NCBI RefSeq assembly: GCF_000829415.1
Contig: NZ_AP014637.1
Location: forward strand, 4,667,001 to 4,731,000
Direction: 5' to 3'
Source: Pseudomonas sp. StFLB209
GTDB taxonomy: Bacteria > Pseudomonadota > Gammaproteobacteria > Pseudomonadales > Pseudomonadaceae
DNA: 64,000 nt
Under the pieces are notes generated by a model that was not told the origin of the DNA, ran no database searches, and saw only the letters and a list, made by a program, of their open reading frames with translations. The position numbers and the translations under genes were made by a program. Positions 44,098 to 52,514 of the stretch are shown piece after piece (the stretch's first letter is position 1; each line of letters starts with the position of its first letter).

Positions 44098-45009
44098 TCA
44101 CGACTGGCCTGGGTCGTTGCGCAACCGCCACAACAACGCTTGCCGCGCATGGGCGACCCGTGGCTGGCGCAGTGCGCTGGGTGTCCATAGCAGGTAGTAA
44201 TTGAGTTGCGTGCGGCCCTGCGGGGCGGCAATCTCCATCAGTTCGCCGCTGGCGATCTGGTGCTGGCACAGGTACTGCGGCAAGACGCTCCAGCCCATCC
44301 CCTTGACCAGCACATTGCGCAGGGTGCGCAGGTCCTGGCCGACCATCGCCGGTCGCAGCGTCGGCAGTTGCAGGCGGTTGCGCTCCAGCCAGTGGTTGAT
44401 CAGCGGCAATTCCAGGTTGTAGGCCAGCAGCGGTTGGTCAAGCAGCGCCGCCGCCAGTTGCCTGGCGGCGTTCAGGCGCTGTACGACGCTGGGCGCTGCC
44501 ACCGCCAGCACGTCGGTGGTCAGAATAAGCTCGCTTTTCAGGCGCTTGTCGGTAGCGCCAAAAGCCGAGATACCCAGATCGCAGTGACCTTCGAGCAGCA
44601 TCTGGGTGATCAGGTCAGCGCTGCCGGTATGCAGGTGCACCCGGATGCCGGCCTGCAGCAACGGCGGCAACTGATCGACGATCACCTCGGCGAGAAAATC
44701 GGCATGGCCGATGATCTGCAGCACCCCCGAAACGTCCTGCGAGCGTGCCCGAGCCGCCGATAACGCGGCCTCGGCGGCATCGAGCCGGTCACCGACATCG
44801 GCGGCCAAGTCATCAGCGGCGCTGGTCGGCTGGACGCCATTGTTCAGCCGCTCGAACAACTGTCGGCCGACCGCGACTTCCAGCCCGGCGATGTGCTGCG
44901 AGACCGCCGGCTGGGTCAGGTTGAGCGCCCGCGCTGCGCCGCTGATCGAACCCTGGCGGTAGACCTCGATAAAAGTACGTAAGCGAACCAGTGACACGCC
45001 AAACCCCAT
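44098..45009 (-). CDS. LysR-family transcriptional regulator
   Basis: This is a 303-residue LysR protein with a helix-turn-helix at residues 5-65 (RLRTFIEVYRQGSISGAARA, then TQPAVSQHIAGLE) and an effector domain after residue 90. It is divergent from an aldehyde dehydrogenase gene with 102 bp between starts, and is probably its regulator. An A/T palindrome (45007-45022) overlaps its start codon and could be the autoregulatory site. Confidence 0.85.
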   Translation of the reverse strand: MGFGVSLVRLRTFIEVYRQGSISGAARALNLTQPAVSQHIAGLEVAVGRQLFERLNNGVQPTSAADDLAADVGDRLDAAEAALSAARARSQDVSGVLQIIGHADFLAEVIVDQLPPLLQAGIRVHLHTGSADLITQMLLEGHCDLGISAFGATDKRLKSELILTTDVLAVAAPSVVQRLNAARQLAAALLDQPLLAYNLELPLINHWLERNRLQLPTLRPAMVGQDLRTLRNVLVKGMGWSVLPQYLCQHQIASGELMEIAAPQGRTQLNYYLLWTPSALRQPRVAHARQALLWRLRNDPGQS

Positions 45010-45022
45010 AAATATATTTATG
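45007..45022. promoter_or_regulatory. palindrome overlapping LysR start codon
   Basis: CATAAATATATTTATG is a perfect 16-bp palindrome whose first three bases are the complement of the LysR ATG. It stands out in GC-rich sequence and is well placed for repression of the LysR gene and control of the divergent dehydrogenase gene. Its position covering the start codon favours autorepression. Confidence 0.45.
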
Positions 45023-45111
45023 CCTGTCGCAAAATAGCCTTGTTAGCGCGTTCAGGCCAGCCTCCGTAACCTGTTGGCAACCGTAATTGACCCCTTACGG
45101 AGGGATCCGAC

Positions 45112-46530
45112 ATGTGTGATCAACCCACCGCCGCCGAACTGCAATGCCGTCTGCGCGCCATGCAACAGGCGCACTTGCGGGCCGGGCCGGCAAGCGCCCA
45201 ATTGCGTCGGGATCGTTTGCAGCGCAGTGCGCGACTGATTCGTGAAAATCATCAGGCACTGAGTCAGGCATTGAGCGAAGACTTCGGTCATCGCAGCCAC
45301 TATCAATCGCTGGTGGTCGACATGCTGACCACGGTGAAGATGCTTGAAGAGTCTGCCGAGCAACTGGAGCAGTGGATGCAGCCTGAGGTCGTCGCGACTC
45401 CCGCCGCAGGCATGCAGGCCTGGATTGAGCAGCAGGCGCTGGGCGTGGTGGGCGTGATCAGCCCGTGGAATTTCCCGATCAATCTGGCCTTCGGTCCGCT
45501 GGCCGGTATCTTTGCTGCCGGCAATACCGCCATGCTCAAGCCTTCGGAGCTGACCCCGGCCACCTCGCAGTTACTGGCCGAACTGATCGCCCGTTACTTT
45601 GACCCCAACGAGCTGGCCGTGGTGCTGGGCGATGCCAGTGTCGGCCAGGCCTTCAGTGCCCTGCCTTTCGATCACCTGGTCTTTACCGGCAGTACCAGCG
45701 TCGGTCGCCATGTAATGCGCGCTGCGGCCGAGAATCTGGTGCCGGTCACCCTGGAACTGGGCGGCAAATCACCGGTGGTGATCGACAGCGATGCCGATAT
45801 TGCCCAAGCGGTGCAGCGCACGCTGACCATCAAAACCTTCAATGCCGGGCAGATCTGCCTGTCGCCGGATTATGTATTGATGCCCGAAGCCGCAGCCCAG
45901 GCGTTTGTCGACGCGGCCAAGGGCTTCATGGCCAGCAGCTTTGCCACGCTGCAGGACAACCCGGACTACACCGCGATCATCAGCCCGCGGCATTATCAGC
46001 GGCTGGTTGGCCTGCTGGACGACGCCGTCAGCAAAGGCGCGACGGTGGTGAGCCTGGCGCCCCATGGCGAGCTCGCCTACGACCCTGACACGCGCAAGAT
46101 CGCGCCGCATCTGGTGCTGGGTGCCACCGATGACATGGCCATCATGCAGGAAGAAATCTTTGGTCCGTTGCTGCCAATCAAAGCGGTTCAGGATCTCAAT
46201 GAGGCCATCGGCTACATCAACGCTCAACCCCGGCCACTGGCGGCTTACTACTTCGGTGCTGATCCGGCACGCCAGGCTCAATTCAATCAGCGGACCACGT
46301 CCGGAGCCCTGGTGATCAACGATGTGATGACCCATGCGGCCATCGACACACTGCCGTTCGGCGGGGTCGGGGCTTCAGGAATGGGCGCCTACCATGGGGT
46401 GCATGGTTTCCGGCGCTTTACCCATGCCAAGGCGGTGGTGGTGCAGAGCACCGATGGCGCCTCGAACCTTCGACTGCGCGCGCCGTATGGTGAAAAACAT
46501 AACGAACTTGTGGCCCTGCTCAAGGCCTGA
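45112..46530 (+). CDS. aldehyde dehydrogenase (coniferyl-aldehyde type)
   Basis: This 472-residue NAD(P)-dependent enzyme has catalytic C249 (FNAGQICLSPDYV), general base E215 (VTLELGGKSP), the cofactor motif FTGSTSVGRHV and the oxyanion Asn in ISPWNFPINL. The N-terminal region and the C-terminal PFGGVGASGMGAYHG, GFRRFTHAK match the coniferyl aldehyde dehydrogenase branch (CalB), which oxidises aromatic aldehydes. A divergent LysR is the likely regulator. A DJ-1 family gene follows after 24 bp and is probably in the operon. Confidence 0.87.
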   Translation: MCDQPTAAELQCRLRAMQQAHLRAGPASAQLRRDRLQRSARLIRENHQALSQALSEDFGHRSHYQSLVVDMLTTVKMLEESAEQLEQWMQPEVVATPAAGMQAWIEQQALGVVGVISPWNFPINLAFGPLAGIFAAGNTAMLKPSELTPATSQLLAELIARYFDPNELAVVLGDASVGQAFSALPFDHLVFTGSTSVGRHVMRAAAENLVPVTLELGGKSPVVIDSDADIAQAVQRTLTIKTFNAGQICLSPDYVLMPEAAAQAFVDAAKGFMASSFATLQDNPDYTAIISPRHYQRLVGLLDDAVSKGATVVSLAPHGELAYDPDTRKIAPHLVLGATDDMAIMQEEIFGPLLPIKAVQDLNEAIGYINAQPRPLAAYYFGADPARQAQFNQRTTSGALVINDVMTHAAIDTLPFGGVGASGMGAYHGVHGFRRFTHAKAVVVQSTDGASNLRLRAPYGEKHNELVALLKA

Positions 46531-46554
46531 ATACCTATTCACATGGAGAATGCT

Positions 46555-47232
46555 ATGAAAATCCTGATGGTTCTGACCTCTCACGATCAACTGGGCAACA
46601 CGGGCAAAAAAACCGGCTTCTGGCTGGAGGAGTTTGCCGCGCCTTACTACACCTTCAAGGACGCAGGTGCCGAAGTGGTGCTGGCATCGCCGGCCGGCGG
46701 CCAGCCGCCGCTGGACCCGAAAAGCGCAGAGGCTGATTTTCAGACTGAGCTGACCCACCGGTTCAATGCTGACCCGGCCGCGCAACAGGCGCTGGCCAGC
46801 ACCGTGCGCCTTGATAGCGTCAAGGCTGACGACTTCGATACGGTGTTCTACCCAGGCGGTCATGGTCCGCTGTGGGACCTGGCCGAATCAAAAGACTCGA
46901 TTGCCCTGATCGAAGCATTCGAGCGCGCCGGCAAGCCCGTCGGCTTTGTTTGCCATGCGCCGGGTGTACTGCGTCACGTCAAGGCTGCCGATGGCCAGCC
47001 ATTGATCAAGGGCCGTCGGGTGACCGGCTTCACCAACGGCGAAGAGGCTGACGTACAGCTCACCGACGTGGTGCCGTTTTTGATCGAGGATGAATTCATC
47101 CGCCTGGGTGGCGTGTACCAGAAAGGCCCGAACTGGGCACCTTATGTGGTCGAGGATGGCAAGCTGATTACCGGGCAGAACCCGGCCAGTTCCGAAGAGG
47201 TCGCCAAGGTATTGCTCAAGCAACTGGCCTGA
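46555..47232 (+). CDS. DJ-1/PfpI-family protein (type 1 glutamine-amidotransferase-like)
   Basis: This 225-residue protein has a nucleophile elbow at C133 (FVCHAPGVL) and the family start KILMVLTSHDQLGNTGKKTG, typical of the Hsp31/YDR533C-like group that acts as glyoxalase III or chaperone. GGAG is five bases before the ATG; an ATG at 46543 is in frame but lacks a ribosome site. Being in operon with an aldehyde dehydrogenase suggests a joint role in removing reactive aldehydes such as methylglyoxal. That role is inference. Confidence 0.83.
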   Translation: MKILMVLTSHDQLGNTGKKTGFWLEEFAAPYYTFKDAGAEVVLASPAGGQPPLDPKSAEADFQTELTHRFNADPAAQQALASTVRLDSVKADDFDTVFYPGGHGPLWDLAESKDSIALIEAFERAGKPVGFVCHAPGVLRHVKAADGQPLIKGRRVTGFTNGEEADVQLTDVVPFLIEDEFIRLGGVYQKGPNWAPYVVEDGKLITGQNPASSEEVAKVLLKQLA

Positions 47233-47237
47233 GCCGG

Positions 47238-47268
47238 ATGCGGGGGCGTGGCTACCACGCCCCTGCAT
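47238..47268. terminator. bidirectional terminator
   Basis: ATGCGGGGGCGTGG and CCACGCCCCTGCAT pair over 14 positions (one G-T) around CTA between two convergent stop codons. Confidence 0.65.
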
Positions 47269-47272
47269 GACT

Positions 47273-47584
47273 TCAGCGTTTTTTGACGTCGACGATTTCC
47301 ATGATCCGGTTGTTAGTGATCTGCACTCGCAGGTACTTGTCTTCTACCTGAACCCACTGGCTTTCCTTGTCTGGCTCGGGCAGGCCTTTGGCCTTCCAGT
47401 CGATGGCGGCAGCAGGGCGGTCCGAATCACCGGGCGCTTTTTCGCCCACCTTGATCGGTGACGGATGCAGGACACCGCCCTTGGCTTCGGTTTGTGGCTG
47501 GGGTTGTTGTGCGTTGACCGCCAGGCTGGTGCCGCACAGGGCACCGGCCAGGGCCAGGGCCGCGATCAATGAGGTGCTTTTCAT
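47273..47584 (-). CDS. RcnB-like periplasmic protein
   Basis: This is a 103-residue exported protein. A signal peptide covers residues 1-25 (MKSTSLIAALALAGALCGTS, ...VNA). The C terminus W.QVEDKYLRVQITNNRIMEIVD matches the short conserved domain of RcnB (nickel/cobalt homeostasis) and related Pseudomonas periplasmic proteins. Metal binding is not evident: the mature part has a single His. Function uncertain. Convergent with the DJ-1 gene. Confidence 0.65.
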   Translation of the reverse strand: MKSTSLIAALALAGALCGTSLAVNAQQPQPQTEAKGGVLHPSPIKVGEKAPGDSDRPAAAIDWKAKGLPEPDKESQWVQVEDKYLRVQITNNRIMEIVDVKKR

Positions 47585-47699
47585 GCGTCTCTCCCTATTC
47601 AATCAGCAAAGTGGCGGCTGTATGCCATGCCTGATTAATGGGACAGAGCGGCGAGCAAATCATTCAGCGAATTTTCCCGAGCCTTATTCCAAGGCATAT

Positions 47700-47839
47700 G
47701 GGTACCTCTAAAAACGTAGGCGAGACAGTCAGCGCAAGGCGAAAACAGGCGAGGAAGCGGAGTTTACGGGTTGTAAATGAGCATTCTGAGCCTGTTTTCA
47801 ACGCAGCGATGACAACGCAGGTAGTTTTTAGAGGAGCCC
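47700..47839. mobile_element. 140-bp MITE-like element
   Basis: The terminal inverted repeats are GGGTACCTCTAAAAAC and GTTTTTAGAGGAGCCC (two mismatches). Inside are GAAAACAGGC/GCCTGTTTTC and TTTAC/GTAAA inverted repeats, so the whole element can fold. It shares its ends with the 54-bp element at 38698-38751. No clear target duplication is seen. The right repeat encodes the last residues and stop codon of the reductase gene that ends at 47828. Confidence 0.72.
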
Positions 47840-48682
47840 ATCCGCTAGGGTTTGCTGCCACGCAGTGGTCGGCCGCCCGATCAACTGGCTCAACTGCTTG
47901 CCCTCTTCGAACAGTCCGCCTTGCGCGGCACCGTTGTCGGAGTCAGACAGCAGATCGGCATAGATCAGCGGCAGACCGGCCTTGAGCAGCGCGGCCTGAT
48001 AGTCGGCTGGCGACAGGTTGACGTAGGGCAGTGGCTGGCCGGCCAGCTCAGCGGCCTTGGCAGCAAACTCGGCCAGCGTGTAGCTACTGTCGCCCGCCAG
48101 CTCATAGACCTTGCCGGTCTGGTCATTGGCGGCCAGCAACACCGCCACCGCCGCAGCGGCATAGTCGGCGCGGCTGGCCGAGCTGATCCGGCCTTCGCCG
48201 GCGGCGCCATACAGGGTGCCCAGCTGCAGTGCACTGTCGATGGCGGAGGCGTAGTTCTCGGTGTACCAGCCATTGCGCAGCACCACGAACGGTACGCCGC
48301 TGCTGCGCAGATAGGCTTCAGTTTGGTGATGCTCGGTGCCCAGCGCCAGCGGTGTGCTGTCGGCACGCAACAGGCTGGTGTAGGCAAGCAATTTGACCCC
48401 GGCGCGCTGGGCGGCGTCGATAACGGCACGATGCTGAGCGGTACGCTGCCCCACTTCGCTGGATGATACCAGCAGTACCTTTTCGGCCCCGGCCAGGGCG
48501 CTGTCCAGGGTAGCCGGCTGGTTGTAGTCGGCCTGCCGCACCTGCACGCCCAGCGCCTTCAGGTCGCTGGCTTTTTCCGGGCTGCGTACGGCAGCGACAA
48601 TCTGCGCCGCCGGGATTTTTTCCAGCAGTTGTTCGATAACCAGGCGGCCAAGTTGGCCAGTAGCACCGGTGACGACGATCAT
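47828..48682 (-). CDS. NAD(P)H-binding quinone reductase-like protein (QorB/NmrA family)
   Basis: This 284-residue atypical short-chain dehydrogenase has a Rossmann motif at the start (VTGATGQLGRLV) and the QorB segments KLLAYTSLLRAD and FVVLRNGWYTENY. It is divergent from an HxlR regulator, the same arrangement as E. coli qorB (ytfG) and ytfH. Such enzymes reduce quinones or sense NADPH. The final codons GLL and the stop are supplied by the inserted MITE-like element, so the native C terminus has been replaced, although the length remains normal. Confidence 0.85.
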   Translation of the reverse strand: MIVVTGATGQLGRLVIEQLLEKIPAAQIVAAVRSPEKASDLKALGVQVRQADYNQPATLDSALAGAEKVLLVSSSEVGQRTAQHRAVIDAAQRAGVKLLAYTSLLRADSTPLALGTEHHQTEAYLRSSGVPFVVLRNGWYTENYASAIDSALQLGTLYGAAGEGRISSASRADYAAAAVAVLLAANDQTGKVYELAGDSSYTLAEFAAKAAELAGQPLPYVNLSPADYQAALLKAGLPLIYADLLSDSDNGAAQGGLFEEGKQLSQLIGRPTTAWQQTLADGLL

Positions 48683-48735
48683 GATGATTTCCTTGCGTCT
48701 GATTGAAGATGAACCGAGCCTAAACCTTGTGCTAA

Positions 48736-48759
48736 CTTTTAGTAAGTACGTACTAAAAG
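48736..48759. promoter_or_regulatory. candidate HxlR operator
   Basis: CTTTTAGTA (48736-48744) and TACTAAAAG (48751-48759) form a perfect 9-bp inverted repeat with a 6-bp spacer, flanked by TAA/GTTA extending the symmetry. It is in the short divergent gap between the QorB-like and HxlR genes, nine bases before the HxlR start. Position and symmetry indicate the HxlR binding site controlling both genes. Confidence 0.65.
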
Positions 48760-48768
48760 GTTAGTGCC

Positions 48769-49182
48769 ATGTCAGATATTCCGGCTGCTCCCTCGGTCTT
48801 CAGCCAGTCCGTTTTTACCCGCCCTGGTGAATTGATGGCCAGCGAGTGCCCGTCACGCTCGGTGCTGACCCATGTCTGCAGCCGCTGGGGCGTGCTGGTG
48901 CTGGTGGTGTTGCGTGGCGGCATGCACCGCTTCAGCGAATTGCGCCGCAAGATCGGCGGGGTCAGTGAAAAAATGCTGTCGCAGACCCTGCAGAATCTGG
49001 AGCACGACGGCTTCGTCGAGCGCCGCTCGCTGCCGGTGGTGCCGCCCCATGTCGAGTACCGTTTGACGCCGATGGGCGAGGAGGTCGCCGCGCAGGTCGA
49101 TGGCCTGGCCAGCTGGATCGAGCTCAACCTGCCGCGCATCCTTGAAGCGCGAGAAGCGTCCAGCGAGCCTGCGGCAGTCTGA
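48769..49182 (+). CDS. HxlR-family transcriptional regulator
   Basis: This is a 137-residue winged-helix protein. The HxlR domain at residues 25-120 has CPSRSVLTHVCSRWGVLVLV, FSELRRKIGGVSEKMLSQTL, LEHDGFVERR and VEYRLTPMG. Members often sense reactive electrophiles through the N-terminal cysteine near the helix (C27 here). It probably represses the divergent quinone-reductase-like gene and itself through the 48736-48759 repeat. Confidence 0.88.
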   Translation: MSDIPAAPSVFSQSVFTRPGELMASECPSRSVLTHVCSRWGVLVLVVLRGGMHRFSELRRKIGGVSEKMLSQTLQNLEHDGFVERRSLPVVPPHVEYRLTPMGEEVAAQVDGLASWIELNLPRILEAREASSEPAAV

Positions 49183-49280
49183 AATGAGCGTGGCAGTTTT
49201 TCTGAACTGCCAGTGCAGGGCAGCGGTCGACCACAGCAGACCTTCAGCTTCGAGCTTTCAGTTTCGATAGGGAACCCTGC

Positions 49281-50999
49281 ATGTCCAAGACCATTGCCGA
49301 CCATCTTGCGCTCAGTCTCGCCGCTTCCGGTGTCACCGATATCTGGGGCGTTTCCGGCGACAGCCTCAACGGCCTGTCCGACAGCCTGCGGCGGTTGGGC
49401 AAAATCCACTGGCGCCACACCCGTCATGAAGAAGCCGCAGCCTTTGCTGCCGGTGCCCAGGCTGCGGCCAGTGGCCGCTTGGCGGTGTGCGCCGGCAGTT
49501 GCGGGCCGGGCAATCTGCACCTGATCAACGGCCTGTACGATTGCCATCGCAGCCGGGTGCCGGTGCTGGCGATAGCTGCGCATATCCCGTCCTCGGAAAT
49601 CGGCCTGGACTACTTCCAGGAAACCCACCCGCAGGAACTGTTTCGCGAGTGCAGCCACTTCGTCGAACTGGTCAGCAGCGCCGAGCAGTTCCCTCGGGTG
49701 CTGGAACGCGCCATGCGCGCGGCAGTCAGCCAGAAGGGCGTGGCGGTGATCGTGGTGCCCGGTGATATCGCCTTGCAGGACGCCCCCGAAGCGCCGTTGA
49801 GCAAGGTCGAACCTATCGAGGCCAATGTCGTGCCGGGCGAAGCCGGCCTGCAAGCCCTGGCTGATCGTCTCGATGCCAGCAAGGCGGTCACTCTGCTGTG
49901 CGGCGCCGGTTGTGCCGGTGCCCATGAACAGGTGCTGGCGCTGGCCGAGCGGCTCAATGCGCCGATTGTCCATGCGCTGCGCGGCAAGCAGCATATCGAA
50001 TACGACAACCCCTATGACGTTGGCATGACCGGGCTAATCGGCTTCAGCTCCGGTTACCACGCCATGCTGGGCTGCGACACGCTGGTGATCCTCGGCAGCA
50101 GCTTTCCCTATCGCAACTTTTATCCGCCAAAGGCCAAGGTGGTGCAAATCGACCTGGACCCGACCCAGATCGGCCGCCGGGTGCCGGTGGACCTCGGCCT
50201 GGTGGGCGGCGTCCGCGAGACCCTCGATGCGCTGTTGCCGCGCCTCAAGCCGCACAGTGACCGACGGTTTCTCGACAAGGCACTCAAACACTACGCCAAA
50301 TCCCGTGCCGAACTGGATGAACTGGCGACCCCAAGCCCGGCGGGCGAGCCGATTCACCCGCAGTACCTGACCCGGATGGTCGATCAACTGGCCGACCCCG
50401 ATGCGGTGTTCAGCGTCGATGTCGGCACCCCGACCCTGTGGGCGGCGCGTTACCTGCACATGAACGGCCAGCGCGGTTTGCTCGGCTCGTTCAGCCACGG
50501 CTCGATGGCCAACGCCATGCCCCAGGCGCTGGGTGCCCAGGTCGAGTTTCCTGAGCGGCAGGTAGTGGCACTGTGTGGCGATGGCGGATTGTCGATGCTG
50601 CTCGGCGACCTGTTGACCGTGCGCCAGTTGAACCTGCCGATCAAGATGATCGTGTTCAACAACAGTTCGCTGGGCTTCGTTGACATGGAGATGAAGGCCG
50701 GCGGGTATGTGCCGTTTGGCACCGACTTCAGCGAGATGCACTACGCCGGCATCGCGCTGGGCGCGGGCATTCTCGGCATTCGCGTAGAAAACGCCAGCGA
50801 GCTGCCGGCCGCCTTGCGCCGGGCCTTCGATCACCCTGGGCCGGTGCTGCTTGATGTGGTGGTGGCCAAACAGGAACTGGCGATCCCGCCGAAGATCAAG
50901 CTGGCCCAAGCCAAGGGCTTTAGCCTGTACATGCTCAAGGCGGTGCTGAGCGGGCGGGGCAGCGAGGTGCTGGAGCTGGCGAAAACCAACTTGCGTTAG
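49281..50999 (+). CDS. poxB: pyruvate:ubiquinone oxidoreductase PoxB
   Basis: This 572-residue peripheral membrane flavoenzyme decarboxylates pyruvate to acetate and passes electrons to ubiquinone. Its length equals E. coli PoxB. It has the TPP-activating Glu in [15 protein letters not shown] (E50), the GDG TPP/Mg motif ([15 protein letters not shown]...NN) and FAD-region residues in the middle. The end [20 protein letters not shown] matches the PoxB membrane-anchoring C terminus. Acts at low growth rate or microaerobic conditions in the family. A mobile element begins 21 bp after its stop. Confidence 0.9.
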   Translation: MSKTIADHLALSLAASGVTDIWGVSGDSLNGLSDSLRRLGKIHWRHTRHEEAAAFAAGAQAAASGRLAVCAGSCGPGNLHLINGLYDCHRSRVPVLAIAAHIPSSEIGLDYFQETHPQELFRECSHFVELVSSAEQFPRVLERAMRAAVSQKGVAVIVVPGDIALQDAPEAPLSKVEPIEANVVPGEAGLQALADRLDASKAVTLLCGAGCAGAHEQVLALAERLNAPIVHALRGKQHIEYDNPYDVGMTGLIGFSSGYHAMLGCDTLVILGSSFPYRNFYPPKAKVVQIDLDPTQIGRRVPVDLGLVGGVRETLDALLPRLKPHSDRRFLDKALKHYAKSRAELDELATPSPAGEPIHPQYLTRMVDQLADPDAVFSVDVGTPTLWAARYLHMNGQRGLLGSFSHGSMANAMPQALGAQVEFPERQVVALCGDGGLSMLLGDLLTVRQLNLPIKMIVFNNSSLGFVDMEMKAGGYVPFGTDFSEMHYAGIALGAGILGIRVENASELPAALRRAFDHPGPVLLDVVVAKQELAIPPKIKLAQAKGFSLYMLKAVLSGRGSEVLELAKTNLR

Positions 51000-51020
51000 C
51001 TGCGAGTTGCCAGGGTTTAC

Positions 51021-52211
51021 CAAGCTGGCGCGAAAAGCCCCTTCCTTCAGGTGGGTGATGAAAGCGCCACCGCGAAGCGGTCATAGGGGTTAAGATCCAT
51101 AAAACCGCCCTATCCTGTGTTTCATGACTGAAATGAAAGCGACCAAAACCCTCAGGATTCGAGTGCGAGACAAGCATGCAGCGCAGCTGCGTGAAGCTTC
51201 TCGTGCTGTGAATTTTGTGTGGAACTACGTAAACGAGTTGAGCAGTCGCTCGATTCGTGAGCACGGTCGTTTTCTGTCGGCGTTCGACATTCACAAGTAC
51301 ACCAACGGGGCTGGCAAGGATCTGGGACTGCACAGCCAATCGGTGCAGGCTGTTGCCGACGAATATGTCACACGGCGCAAGCAGTTCAAAAAGTGCCAGC
51401 TACGCTGGCGTTGCTCGGGCGGCACTCGGCGCAGCCTGGGCTGGGTGCCCCTAAAGGCCGGCGCTGCTGTCTGGAAAAACGGCCAGGTCGTCTTCAACAA
51501 ACAGCACTTCAAGGTCTGGGACAGCTACGGCCTGGCGGGTTTTAAATTCAGATCCGGTAGCTTCAACGAAGACACCCGTGGACGCTGGTATTTCAACGTC
51601 GTGGTCGAGGTCGACCGGCAGTTATCGCCAGGCCAGGACGCGGTGGGTATCGACCTCGGACTGAAAACCACGGCCACCTGCAGCGACGGTGATCGCCTTG
51701 AAAGCGGCAGGTTCTACCGGGATCTGGAGAGCGCCCTGGGCACGGCCCAGCGCGCCGGCAAGAAAGCCCGTGTGCGGGCGATTCACGCCAAGGTTGCGAA
51801 CCGTCGCAAGGATGCCCTGCATAAGTTCAGCAACGCGCTGGTCGCGCGTTGTGGCGTCATTGTGGTGGGCGATGTGAACTCACTGAAACTCGCGAAAACC
51901 AGGATGGCCAAGTCGGTGCTGGACGCCGGCTGGGGTCAATTGAAAACCATGCTGGAATACAAATGCGATCACGCAGGCACGGTTTTCAAGGTTGTTAGCG
52001 AGAGAAACACCACCCAAACCTGTTCGAGCTGCAAGCAATTGCCGGACTCGAGGCCGAGAGGTATCGCAGGGCTTGGAATAAGGGAATGGACTTGTTGTGG
52101 GTGTGGTGTCACCCACGACCGCGACGTCAACGCCGCAAAGAACATTCTCGCGCTCGGGCATGAGCGTCCAATTGTGGGAATCCCCGCCCTTTAGGGCGGG
52201 GAGGATGTCAA
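51021..52211 (+). mobile_element. tnpB-only IS200/IS605-type element (IS1341 group)
   Basis: The left end is CAAGCTGGCGCGAAAAGCCCC after TTAC (51017-51020). The right end is hairpin CCCCGCCC-TTTA-GGGCGGGG (52182-52201) then AGGATGTCAA ending at 52211. Both ends align base for base with those of 13178-14697 (GGCGCGA.AAGCCCC at the left, GGGGAGGATGTCAA at the right). The insertion is intergenic between poxB and the microcin cluster. There is no tnpA, so movement would need one in trans. Confidence 0.8.
51124..52194 (+). CDS. tnpB: TnpB-family protein with altered RuvC-II site
   Basis: This 356-residue OrfB/TnpB protein has RuvC-I D177 (AVGIDLGLKTTATCSDG), a zinc ribbon C300/C303 and C324/C327, and RuvC-III D334 (HDRDVNAAKNIL). 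Where most TnpBs have IED or VEDL in RuvC-II, it reads VIVVGDVNSLKLAKT: the usual Glu is Gly249, followed by Asp250. Some TnpB lineages have such rearranged sites, so it may be active, weakened or a nuclease-dead variant. It differs in sequence from the TnpB at 13431 although the element ends match. Confidence 0.85.
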   Translation: MTEMKATKTLRIRVRDKHAAQLREASRAVNFVWNYVNELSSRSIREHGRFLSAFDIHKYTNGAGKDLGLHSQSVQAVADEYVTRRKQFKKCQLRWRCSGGTRRSLGWVPLKAGAAVWKNGQVVFNKQHFKVWDSYGLAGFKFRSGSFNEDTRGRWYFNVVVEVDRQLSPGQDAVGIDLGLKTTATCSDGDRLESGRFYRDLESALGTAQRAGKKARVRAIHAKVANRRKDALHKFSNALVARCGVIVVGDVNSLKLAKTRMAKSVLDAGWGQLKTMLEYKCDHAGTVFKVVSERNTTQTCSSCKQLPDSRPRGIAGLGIREWTCCGCGVTHDRDVNAAKNILALGHERPIVGIPAL

Positions 52212-52231
52212 GGCTAACAGCGGGCGACTGA
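52060..52231 (+). ncRNA. candidate omega RNA of the second TnpB element
   Basis: By family analogy the RNA would cover the 3' end of tnpB, the right-end hairpin (52182-52201), and a guide starting at 52212 (GGCTAACAGCGGGCGACTGA). The guide is ordinary flank, and a matching empty site would have TTAC before it. The 5' boundary is unknown. Confidence 0.3.
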
Positions 52232-52514
52232 TGTTTCAGTTAAGGCTGGAGAATGCGCTTAAAGAATACTGGCTAATTGCTAACTAGTGGCCTGTAACCG
52301 CAGGGAGGCGGTTACAGAAAATCTTGAATTTCAGCGTTGTGGCCGACGCTGATAATGAACAGATTAACCCGGCATTCAGTGCCAACTAATCGGGCGCAGG
52401 CCCGGCCTGTCTAGTTCGGCGTGGGGCATTGAATCGATGCCTTTAAAGATGGATTAGCGCGCTGATCAAGAGTGTGAAAAGTCTGGTAACAGGTTTTTCA
52501 TTGAGCTGGATCCG
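52212..52514. other. 303-bp leader region of the microcin cluster
   Basis: No gene is supported. A perfect 10-bp hairpin CTGTAACCGC-AGGGAG-GCGGTTACAG lies at 52292-52317. The stretch after it is less GC-rich and probably holds the cluster promoter. A 19-codon frame at 52354 lacks a ribosome site and any leader motif, and I do not call it. Confidence 0.5.

Noticed and set aside
48753..49994. 413-codon minus-strand frame across hxlR and poxB
   Set aside because: It spans two well-supported plus-strand genes and has no family motifs.
52354..52413. 19-codon frame considered as a second microcin precursor
   Set aside because: It has no double-glycine leader, no ribosome site and an arginine-rich composition.
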